Assembly (NCBI GenBank): GCA_022562795.1
Contig: JADFOP010000024.1
Location: forward strand, 1-31,040
Direction of reading: 5' to 3'
Length of the DNA stretch: 31,040 bases
Source of the DNA: Nitrospinota bacterium
GTDB lineage: Bacteria; JADFOP01
The position numbers and the translations under genes were made by a program. The first letter of the stretch is position 1. Each line of letters starts with the position of its first letter. Under the pieces are notes generated by a model. The model worked only from the letters and a program-made list of their open reading frames with translations, had not been told where the DNA came from and did no database searches. This document shows positions 24,603 through 31,040 of this stretch, one piece after another.

Positions 24603-25886
24603 ATGAAGGAAGCTGCTTGTCTAGTGACTACTCCTTCGTACTCTCCTAACGTTACCCTCCTTTCCCGGCTCGCCGCGCTTGGGGAGCCCGAATCCGGCCA
24701 GGTAGCGGCGGTACTGGATCGGGCCTGCCAGGCCAAGGGCCTGGTACCCGAGGAGGCGGCGGTGTTATTGGCTGTCACCGATCCTGAGACTCTCCAGGCT
24801 ATCTTCCAGGCTGCCCACGATGTCAAAACAGCCATCTGGGGGCCGCGAGTACGGCTCTTTGCCCCCCTCTATCTGACGAACGACTGCCATAGCAATTGCC
24901 TCTACTGTGGATTCCGGAGCGACAACGTCTTGCTGAAGCGGCGCACCCTGACTATGGAGGAAGCGCTGGCCGAGGGCCGCTTCCTGGAACAGGAGGGCTT
25001 CCAGCGCATCCTCTTGGTCTGCGCCGACGTGCGGGAGCTTTCCTATCTCGACGAGGTGCTCCGCATCATGGAGGCCCTCTACGAGCAGATTGGGCTTCGA
25101 ACCATCAACCTCAACATCGCTCCGCCGTCGGTCGCCCAGCTGCGGCGGTTTCGGGAGGCGGGCGCAGCGATGTATCAGAGCTTCCAGGAGACATACCACC
25201 CTGAGGTCTACCGCTGGGTTCACCCTGAGGGGCGAAAGAAGGTTTTCGCCTGGCGGCTCGCCTCCATGGAGCGTGCCCTGGAGGCGGGATTCACCCTCCT
25301 CGGAATGGGGACCCTCTTGGGCCTTTGCCCGTATCGCTATGATGTCCTTGCCCTCATCGACCACGTCCTCCACCTGCGGGAGCGCTACGGCGTGACCCCG
25401 GCCGCAATCAACGTCCCCCGGATGAGGCCGGCTCTTGGTGCTCCTTTGACCGAAGCCCCTAACCCTGTCGACGACGAGGCCCTCAAGCAAATCATCGCGG
25501 TCTACCGGCTGGCGGTGCCTGAGGCGAGCATTGCCGTCTCCACGCGGGAGCCGGCGGCCCTGCGTGAGGAGACGCTCTTTCTCGGCGCTTCTCAGCTCTC
25601 GGCCGGATCGCGCACCGATCCGGGGGGCTACCATGAGGCTGACCATGCTTCCGCCGAGCAGTTCGTAATACAAGATGACCGGCCCTTAAAGATGGTCATT
25701 GGAGCCCTCCTGCGCCGTGGGCTGCTGCCGGACCTTTACGCACCCCGGTGCCTGGGCAACGGGGAGGAGGAGCCTTACGCCCTGACCGCCCTGTTGCCTT
25801 CCCCCGGCGCAGCCGATCAGACCAGGGCGCTCCTGGCGCTCGCCGACTATTTGGAGCGTCGGCCCCCCCTATCACAATTATGCTGA
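24603..25886 (+). CDS. HydG/ThiH-like radical SAM protein lacking the HydG C-terminal cluster cysteines
   Basis: 427 residues. The radical SAM motif is C95-x3-C99-x2-C102 (CHSNCLYCGF). The body follows HydG closely (INLNIAPPSVAQLRRF, YQSFQETYHPEVYRWVHP, ALEAGFTLLGMGTLLGL, TREPAALREETLFLGASQLSAGSRTDPGGYHE). HydG cleaves tyrosine to make CO and cyanide on an auxiliary cluster held by a C-terminal CxxC...C motif. Here that segment reads DLYAPRCLGNG with only one cysteine, so the auxiliary 'dangler' cluster is unlikely. It could be a tyrosine lyase like ThiH or have a different substrate. No hydrogenase or HydE/HydF genes are nearby. The start has a poor ribosome site. The stop overlaps the start of the following membrane protein. 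Confidence 0.82.
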   Translation: MKEAACLVTTPSYSPNVTLLSRLAALGEPESGQVAAVLDRACQAKGLVPEEAAVLLAVTDPETLQAIFQAAHDVKTAIWGPRVRLFAPLYLTNDCHSNCLYCGFRSDNVLLKRRTLTMEEALAEGRFLEQEGFQRILLVCADVRELSYLDEVLRIMEALYEQIGLRTINLNIAPPSVAQLRRFREAGAAMYQSFQETYHPEVYRWVHPEGRKKVFAWRLASMERALEAGFTLLGMGTLLGLCPYRYDVLALIDHVLHLRERYGVTPAAINVPRMRPALGAPLTEAPNPVDDEALKQIIAVYRLAVPEASIAVSTREPAALREETLFLGASQLSAGSRTDPGGYHEADHASAEQFVIQDDRPLKMVIGALLRRGLLPDLYAPRCLGNGEEEPYALTALLPSPGAADQTRALLALADYLERRPPLSQLC

Positions 25887-27256
25887 GTGCTGTTGGGGTG
25901 TCTTTGAACACCCCGATGGTGCCGTTAGTGGTCTTTATGGACCCTCGCCTATTAGATAGCATTCTGGGTATCATTATTGGAAGCGCCGAGGGGGCCTTTT
26001 TACAGGTCACCGTCTTCGTGGGGGCGGTTCTCCTGCTTTTTAGTTACATTAACTTCCGCAGCCACGGGGCGCTCATCCGCACCATTCAGGAGCGAAAACA
26101 ATGGCAGCCCGTCATCGGAGCCTTTTTGGGCCTTACCCCGGGATGTGGAGGAGCCATTTTCATAATGCCCCTCTACCTCAAGGGCTCCGTTACCTTCGGG
26201 ACGGTCGTGGCGACGCTCATCGCCACGGCGGGTGACTCGGCGTTTGTGATGATTTCAAAGCTTCCCCTGCACTTCGTCGTGATAAGTCTCCTCTCGCTCC
26301 TCGCCGCAATTCTTACGGGCTACGTGGTGGACTATTACGGCTTCGGGGAACACTTGATTCGGGCGCGAGAGAAAAAGAGCGAGCAAGAGCTAGAGAGGAT
26401 GCATCAAAAGGCCGACCATATGCTGCAAAACGTGGAGTGCGCTACTATCACCGGCGGACAGAGTGATCTCATCACCCATATAGGCCATGAGGAAGGAGAC
26501 GAGGTCGACCTCATAATGCATCATACAGTCAAGGGGCATCAGCGGCTCGACACCCTCGGTTATTGGGTCACGCACAAAGGCAGCGGATTCTATTGGGCGT
26601 TTATCACCATCGGGTTGGTCTTGGGCATCATGCTGCTGTTCCAGGTTGGTGTCAACCAATTGAGAATCCCAAAACTGGTTACCGCAATCGGTGTAACGGG
26701 CACCGCATTTTCCATCGTCCTCATGGTCATGGGCGAAAAGTTTCTGGCGGACGACACTCTCGAAGAGGCAGAATTGAAGCTGATGTCGTTGAAGGAGACG
26801 TTAATTCACAATGCCCAGGAGACTGCTTTCGTTGGGACGTGGGTGTTTATCGCGTATCTTCTGTACGGATCCGTGATATTACTGATGGGAGAAGGAGACT
26901 ACGCCCGGGGCGAGCTTCTCGCGCAGGGCCTGATGACCTCTGCGGGGTTGGCGGCGGTAGTTGTCGGAGTCCTCATCGGTCTCATCCCAGGATGTGGGCC
27001 TCAGATTATTTTTGTCACGTTATTCGTCAAGGGATGGCTACCGTTCTCCGCGCTCGTGGCCAATGCAATTTCCCAAGACGGGGATGCGCTGTTTCCTCTC
27101 ATCGCGATGGATAAACGATCGGCTCTGTGGGCAACAGCTATTACTACCGTGCCCGCCTTGATCTTTGGAGTGTCCCTGTATTATCTAGAAATCAGTTGGA
27201 TAGGAGATACGTTAAAGGTTGCCGTAGACAGCCTGGTGACCATGTTCTTCGGATAA
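25880..27256 (+). CDS. Putative 10-TM heavy-metal exporter (ArsP_2-like)
   Basis: 458 residues from the ATG at 25880, which overlaps the previous stop by 7 bases; ATG 25916 (just after a 7-bp hairpin) and ATG 25937 are alternatives. The protein has two homologous halves, each with a GCG signature: LTPGCGGAIF at about 85-94 and LIPGCGPQII at about 368-377, each followed by a KG-turn and a helix ending in GDS/GDA. Between them lies a cytoplasmic loop (about 155-235) rich in His and acidic residues (H175, H180, H200, H203, H214, H215, H220), which looks metal-binding. This architecture matches the putative 10-TM heavy-metal or manganese exporters. The substrate is unknown. An arsenic or metal role near an arsenite-oxidase-like gene is suggestive only. 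Confidence 0.75.
   Translation: MLSAVGVSLNTPMVPLVVFMDPRLLDSILGIIIGSAEGAFLQVTVFVGAVLLLFSYINFRSHGALIRTIQERKQWQPVIGAFLGLTPGCGGAIFIMPLYLKGSVTFGTVVATLIATAGDSAFVMISKLPLHFVVISLLSLLAAILTGYVVDYYGFGEHLIRAREKKSEQELERMHQKADHMLQNVECATITGGQSDLITHIGHEEGDEVDLIMHHTVKGHQRLDTLGYWVTHKGSGFYWAFITIGLVLGIMLLFQVGVNQLRIPKLVTAIGVTGTAFSIVLMVMGEKFLADDTLEEAELKLMSLKETLIHNAQETAFVGTWVFIAYLLYGSVILLMGEGDYARGELLAQGLMTSAGLAAVVVGVLIGLIPGCGPQIIFVTLFVKGWLPFSALVANAISQDGDALFPLIAMDKRSALWATAITTVPALIFGVSLYYLEISWIGDTLKVAVDSLVTMFFG
25895..25914. repeat. Perfect 7-bp inverted repeat at the gene overlap
   Basis: GGGGTGT and ACACCCC are separated by CTTTGA and lie directly before an in-frame ATG at 25916 of the transporter gene. With the 25880 start it is coding sequence; with the 25916 start it would be a hairpin masking the ribosome site. 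Confidence 0.4.
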
Positions 27257-27407
27257 TCTTAAGCCTCTTGTTTGTTGGCAAACTCTAGAGATAGTAGCTT
27301 GTCCATCGGTTGGATAAGAGAAGCGTCTCGGTAGGATCGGTGGGGGCGATGAGCGCCGCTTTTCCGAAATCAAGTACAACGCAGCAAAAGCCTAATGGGT
27401 CCGCCAT

Positions 27408-30400
27408 ATGATTGACTCCGCCCACACTCGCGCCGCCATCAGTGATCTACTCCAGGCGACCTCCTGCGGCCAACGGGAGCTCCGCCTGCTGAAGTCTCTT
27501 GGCTTCACGGACGTGAAGCGGGCCTGGACAAACATCGCTTCGCTTCGAGAGACCATCGGCCCGGCCGACCCGACCGGCCACCTTCTGCCAACCTTCCTGT
27601 CCGAGCTTGTACAGGGGTTCGACGCCGAGGTTGGCCTCAATGCCGCGGAGCGGCTCGCAGCCTCCCTGGAGACACCCGAGCGCCTCGTTCCGCTCTGCCT
27701 GGAGGACGCCTCGAGCCGGCGGGCCCTGGTGGCTTGCCTATCGGGTAGCCCCTACCTCTCTGAGATGCTCATAAGCGAACCTAAGCTCCTGGAGGAAGTC
27801 TTCGGAAGCGGCGAGCTTGGCCGTAGTGTCTTCAAGGACGAGCTAGAGGCTGAGCTCGCTCGCCAGCTGGAAAAGGCCGAGGGAATGGAAGGGGCCATGA
27901 AGGTCTTGCGGCGCTTCCGCCGACGGGCCTTCCTCCGCCTCGGCCTTAGGGACCTCATGAGGGAGGCGGAGTTGACCGAAACGGTAGAGGACCTCTCCAA
28001 CTTGGCCGATGCCTGCCTCGATGCTGGCCTCGGCTTCGTGGAGAACCTCCTTAGAGCTCGATTCGGCGAGCCCCGCTACACCGACAGTGAGGGGGTCGAG
28101 CGCCTGGGCGAGTTTTGCGTCATCGGGATGGGAAAGCTCGGCGGCCAGGAGCTCAACTTCTCATCCGACATCGATCTTATGTACGTCTACGCCTCCGAGC
28201 GGGGTAAAACGACAGGGATTAGAGAACCCTCCGGCCGCCTGACGGGCCAGATCGAGCTCCACGAGTATTACACCCGACTCTCCCAGGAACTCACCCGGCT
28301 CATCGGGGAGCGGACGGCCGACGGGGTCGTCTTCCGCGTAGACCTCCGCCTTCGACCCGAGGGAAAAAGCGGTAACATCTGCGCAAGCCTGAGGACCTAC
28401 GAGCTCTACTACGAGTCGTGGGGCCAAACGTGGGAGCGCCAAGCGCTCCTTAAGGCCCGGCCCGTAGCCGGAAGCCGCCAGCTGGGTGAGGCCTTTCTTG
28501 CCACCATTACCCCCTTCATCTTTCGCAAATACCTTGACTTCGACGCCATCCAGGAAATCCGGGGGATGAAGGAGCGAATCGACAGCCGCCTGGGCATCTC
28601 CGCCCCTAAGGGAGCCCACCACGTCAAGCTCGGGGCTGGCGGCATCCGGGAAGTGGAGTTCGTCATCCAGGCGTTCCAGATGCTGTATGGGGGCCAAGAC
28701 CAATGGCTTCGGGAGGACAACTCCCTGCGGGCCCTCCACCGGCTCTCCGAGCGTGGCCACATCACGTTTGACGAGTACGCCAAGCTCACTAAGGCCTACA
28801 CGTTCCTCAGGGAGCTGGAAAACCGCATTCAGATGACCTACGGCCTCCAGGCCCATAAGATCCCGGATGACGAGAAATCCCGGGCCGCCCTGGCCAGGAA
28901 AATGGGCTTGGAGGGCGACACACCAGACGAGCTCGCCTCCGCGCTATTGAACGCCTACGAGCACCACACGGCTCGGGTCCGGACGGTCTATAACAAATTC
29001 TTCTACACGGCGGATGTGGAGGAGGCAAGCGTCCCGGATAAGGAATATGGCTGGCTCTTCGATCCGGAACTTCGCACGGAAGCCCTCAAGCGCCTCGAAG
29101 CCCTGGGATTCGCTCACCCTGAGAGGGCGGCCAATGACCTCATTCTCCTCCACGATGGCTCCCCCGGCCGCCACCCCTCGGCCCACAGCAGGTTGCTCCT
29201 TCGGCGCCTGGTCCCCACACTCCTGGAGCACCTCAAGACGTTGGCCGACCCCGATATGGCGCTCCGCCACTTCGAGGCATTCATCAACGCCTCTGAGGCG
29301 AGGGAAATGGAAATTTCGATGCTACTGGACCACCCAAGCCTCCTTAAACACCTCCTGGCCCTCTTCGGCCACTCGGAGTTTCTATCCTCCGTCCTCCTTC
29401 GCCAGCCCAACCTGTTTAACACCCTTGTAGACCCGGCCATCATCACTGAACCTGTATCGGCCCCTGCCTTTGAGCGAGAGCTTCACCGAACCCTGGATGC
29501 GATCGACGGCCCAGAGCGGCGCCGAGAAGAGCTCCGTCGGCTAAAAAAGGCGGCGGAGCTTAGAATCGGGCTACGCCACCTCTGGGGCGAGTGCGATCTT
29601 AAGGAGGCCTTTGGCGAGCTAACGGTCGTGGCCGAGGCCGCCCTTCGCTGGGCATTGGCCTCGGCCGAGGAAGAGGCCCTCTCCACCTACGGCCAGCCCC
29701 GCGAGGGGCGAGAAGGGCAGTACCGACCGGCAACCTTCACCGTTATCGGCCTTGGCAAGCTCGGTGGTCGTGAGCTCGACTTCGGCTCAGACCTCGATGT
29801 CATGTTTGTCTTTTCCAAAGAGGGGACCACCGACGGGCGCGGAGCAACGGGCGAGGCCCTGACCAATAGCGCATATTTCTCCCTGCTTGCCCAGCGCATC
29901 ATTCACATCCTCTCATCGACAACCCAGAGCGGCTACGCCTACAAAGTCGATGCCAGGCTTCGGCCAGATGGGATTCATGCGCCCCTGGTCCACAATCTGG
30001 CCGGCCTGAAAGCTTATTACCCGGAGCGTGGCCGGCTCTGGGAGCGGCAGGCCATGATCCGGGCCCGCGCCGTGGCGGGCGAAGAGGCGCTGGGCCGTGC
30101 CGTCATCGAACTGCTGGAGGCGTTCGCATACGGAAGCCCCATCGGCCCAGAGGACATCTTGGCTATGGACGCCATGCGTCGCCGTATGGAGCGAGAGCGG
30201 GTACGGGAGGGCACGGGACGGCGCAACTTTAAGCTTGGTCGGGGTGGGCTGGCCGACATCGAGTTTGCCTGCCAAATTCTCCAGCTCGCCTACGGGCGAG
30301 AGCACCCGGAGGTCCGGGGCCCCAACACCCTCAAGGCGATAGAGCGGCTAGTGGCTGCGGGGGGGCTTGAGCCTACAGAGGGCGAAACCCTAGCAGAGGC

Positions 30401-30632
30401 CTATGGGTTCCTGAGGCGGGTGGAGAAACAGCTCCGCGTCGAAATGGACCGCCCGGTGGAGGTTCTACCGGCGGCGGAGGAAAAGCTCGCCGCCCTCGCC
30501 CGGCGGATGGGTCGCCAGGATGGAAGCCCGGCCGCCCTCGCCGAAGCCTTTCTCGGGGAGTACGATCGCCAGACCAGCCTTGTCAGAGACCTTTACGACG
30601 CCATCCTCACAAGGGAAAGACGTGCCCGGTAA
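27408..30632 (+). CDS. glnE: Bifunctional glutamine synthetase adenylyltransferase/deadenylylase GlnE
   Basis: 1074 residues; E. coli GlnE has about 946, but longer forms are common. Two nucleotidyltransferase domains are present: GMGKLGGQELNFSSDIDLMY at about 240-259 (adenylyl-removing half) and GLGKLGGRELDFGSDLDVMF at about 781-800 (adenylylating half). Each is followed by its helical domain with matching R-LRPxG/RLRPDG and GRGGLADIEF or GAGGIREVEF motifs. It modifies glutamine synthetase in response to PII and glutamine, so nitrogen supply controls ammonium assimilation. The ATG at 27408 has no clear ribosome site. A spacer of 151 bp separates it from the transporter, so it is probably transcribed on its own. 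Confidence 0.96.
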   Translation: MIDSAHTRAAISDLLQATSCGQRELRLLKSLGFTDVKRAWTNIASLRETIGPADPTGHLLPTFLSELVQGFDAEVGLNAAERLAASLETPERLVPLCLEDASSRRALVACLSGSPYLSEMLISEPKLLEEVFGSGELGRSVFKDELEAELARQLEKAEGMEGAMKVLRRFRRRAFLRLGLRDLMREAELTETVEDLSNLADACLDAGLGFVENLLRARFGEPRYTDSEGVERLGEFCVIGMGKLGGQELNFSSDIDLMYVYASERGKTTGIREPSGRLTGQIELHEYYTRLSQELTRLIGERTADGVVFRVDLRLRPEGKSGNICASLRTYELYYESWGQTWERQALLKARPVAGSRQLGEAFLATITPFIFRKYLDFDAIQEIRGMKERIDSRLGISAPKGAHHVKLGAGGIREVEFVIQAFQMLYGGQDQWLREDNSLRALHRLSERGHITFDEYAKLTKAYTFLRELENRIQMTYGLQAHKIPDDEKSRAALARKMGLEGDTPDELASALLNAYEHHTARVRTVYNKFFYTADVEEASVPDKEYGWLFDPELRTEALKRLEALGFAHPERAANDLILLHDGSPGRHPSAHSRLLLRRLVPTLLEHLKTLADPDMALRHFEAFINASEAREMEISMLLDHPSLLKHLLALFGHSEFLSSVLLRQPNLFNTLVDPAIITEPVSAPAFERELHRTLDAIDGPERRREELRRLKKAAELRIGLRHLWGECDLKEAFGELTVVAEAALRWALASAEEEALSTYGQPREGREGQYRPATFTVIGLGKLGGRELDFGSDLDVMFVFSKEGTTDGRGATGEALTNSAYFSLLAQRIIHILSSTTQSGYAYKVDARLRPDGIHAPLVHNLAGLKAYYPERGRLWERQAMIRARAVAGEEALGRAVIELLEAFAYGSPIGPEDILAMDAMRRRMERERVREGTGRRNFKLGRGGLADIEFACQILQLAYGREHPEVRGPNTLKAIERLVAAGGLEPTEGETLAEAYGFLRRVEKQLRVEMDRPVEVLPAAEEKLAALARRMGRQDGSPAALAEAFLGEYDRQTSLVRDLYDAILTRERRAR

Positions 30633-30662
30633 TTGATGATTCGATATTAGCCCTTACAGCCT

Positions 30663-30702
30663 GTTTTCAAGATTCATTTTTGAAGCTTCAAAACACCTTT
30701 TT
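30663..30702 (+). terminator. Weak terminator candidate after glnE
   Basis: GTTTTCAAG (30663-30671) can pair with CTTCAAAAC (30686-30694) with one C-C mismatch, and ACCTTTTT follows. The stem is AT-rich and weak. The position 30 bases after the glnE stop is right for a terminator. Confidence 0.3.
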
Positions 30703-30760
30703 CCTTCATAAACCGAGGGACTGTCGCTCTGTCACAACCTATACGGCAGTCTAATACCTT

Positions 30761-30906
30761 GCGGGGACAGCGGTGTGGGAGAGGCGCAAGCAGGATCCTA
30801 AGACTATACTCATCGACCTGGTACGCAAGCCCACTAAGGTGGAATCCCCCCCCTCCGGAGGCTAGAGATATCCCTACTATCTCCCGCTTCTCCACCCGGT
30901 GTCCGC
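30761..30906 (+). ncRNA. Candidate structured RNA (6S-like fold), unconfirmed
   Basis: The ends pair: GGACA (30765-30769) with TGTCC (30900-30904), CGG (30771-30773) with CCG (30896-30898), then GGAGAGGCG (30778-30786) with CGCTTCTCC (30885-30893) through one G-U wobble. That wobble works only on the plus strand, favouring plus-strand transcription. A perfect GAGATA/TATCTC hairpin (30865-30883) sits beside the inner end of the closing helix, and a small CCAC/GTGG hairpin lies at 30831-30842. A long closing helix, an open centre with a side hairpin and a terminal arm resembles 6S RNA. I see no decisive conserved 6S sequence, so this is a fold-based suggestion only. Confidence 0.27.
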
Positions 30907-30917
30907 CCAAAACGAAT

Positions 30918-30946
30918 GAGCCCAGAACTCATTGAATCCCGGGCTC
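30918..30946 (-). terminator. Rho-independent-like terminator downstream of tRNA-Gly
   Basis: On the minus strand GAGCCC pairs with GGGCTC across a 17-base loop, followed by ATTCGTTTT. It begins 5 bases after the tRNA CCA end, a usual position for a tRNA terminator. The loop is long and the T run short, so strength is uncertain. Confidence 0.4.
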
Positions 30947-30951
30947 TAAGA

Positions 30952-31027
30952 TGGAGCGGGCAACGGGTCTCGAACCCGCGACCTCCGGCTTGGGAAGCCG
31001 ACGCTCTACCAGCTGAGCTATGCCCGC
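30952..31027 (-). tRNA. tRNA-Gly (anticodon CCC), CCA end encoded
   Basis: A complete 76-base cloverleaf on the minus strand. The acceptor stem GCGGGCA pairs with TGCCCGC, followed by discriminator T and encoded CCA. The D arm is GCTC-AGCTGGTA-GAGC. The anticodon arm TCGGC-TTCCCAA-GCCGG gives anticodon CCC. The T arm is GCGGG-TTCGAGA-CCCGT. It reads the GGG glycine codon. Both T-loop and D-loop invariant bases are present, so it should be functional. Confidence 0.97.
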
Positions 31028-31040
31028 CCCTATTTCATCG

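Larger units (their letters stand above)
30633..30951. other. Intergenic region between glnE and tRNA-Gly
   Basis: No convincing protein gene is seen in these 319 bases. They hold a weak AT-rich terminator-like repeat after glnE (30663-30702), a region able to fold into a long closed RNA (30761-30906) and a hairpin downstream of the tRNA (30918-30946). A 78-codon open frame on the minus strand across 30674-30910 has no family resemblance and conflicts with the paired structure. Confidence 0.6.

Noticed and set aside
24603-25886. Hydrogenase maturation factor HydG proper
   Set aside because: The C-terminal auxiliary-cluster cysteines are missing and no hydE, hydF or hydrogenase genes are nearby.
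27268-27285. GTTTG-TTGG-CAAAC hairpin after the transporter gene as a terminator
   Set aside because: A five-bp stem without a following T run is too weak to call.
30674-30910. 78-codon minus-strand open frame before the tRNA
   Set aside because: No family resemblance, and it overlaps a region with strong RNA pairing.
1-31040. Mobile elements or CRISPR arrays
   Set aside because: No transposase, integrase, terminal inverted repeats with target duplications, or regularly spaced repeats were found.

Overview
The window is about 31 kb of GC-rich bacterial DNA from an organism with anaerobic or microaerobic respiratory metabolism. The lineage cannot be fixed from sequence alone. From memory, the molybdenum and iron-sulfur subunits of the second respiratory enzyme look most like the periplasmic nitrite oxidoreductase/nitrate reductase group of Nitrospira, Nitrospina and anammox bacteria. 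The isc operon (HscA fused to ferredoxin, HscB with a tetracysteine finger) and an Aquifex-type aconitase also point away from the well-studied Proteobacteria. I see no insertion sequences, integrases, phage genes or CRISPR arrays.

Layout. (1) 1-1946, minus strand: a siroheme nitrite/sulfite reductase, cut by the window edge, with an extra C-terminal HEPN-like segment. (2) 1947-2374: a divergent promoter region with a good sigma-70-type promoter and a tandem AT-rich repeat ahead of an Rrf2-family regulator (2375-2860) that has three cysteines. (3) 2856-21166, plus strand: one nearly gapless gene train that starts at the palindrome CTTGACTTAAGTCAAG. It encodes a small membrane protein, two di-haem cytochrome c peroxidase-like proteins, a Tat-exported Rieske protein and an arsenite-oxidase-family molybdoenzyme. 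Together these have the gene content of an iodate reductase (Idr) cluster. The train continues with a complete NXR/Nar-type module (alpha, beta, gamma haem b subunit, TorD-like chaperone), the ISC iron-sulfur assembly genes (iscS, iscU, hscB, hscA-fdx fusion, iscX) and a radical SAM/SPASM protein. (4) 21182-21616, minus strand: a miniature haem-copper-oxidase subunit I-like membrane protein. (5) 21729-24521: a second copy of the same palindrome drives a RIC/YtfE-type iron-sulfur repair protein and an aconitase. (6) 24603-27256: a HydG-like radical SAM protein that has lost the C-terminal cluster cysteines of HydG, overlapping a 10-TM putative metal exporter. (7) 27408-30632: glnE. (8) 30633-31040: a possible structured RNA and a tRNA-Gly(CCC) on the minus strand.

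How it fits together. Both Mo enzymes and all their electron-transfer partners need Fe-S clusters, haem c or haem b, and the same operon carries the cluster-assembly machinery. The two palindromes each sit where a class II FNR/Dnr-type activator would bind, 41.5 bp upstream of a plausible start site. This suggests that the Idr-Nxr-Isc train and the Fe-S repair/aconitase operon form one regulon responding to low oxygen or nitrogen oxides. The most interesting possibility is that iodate reduction and nitrite/nitrate redox chemistry are expressed together and share a periplasmic cytochrome pool.
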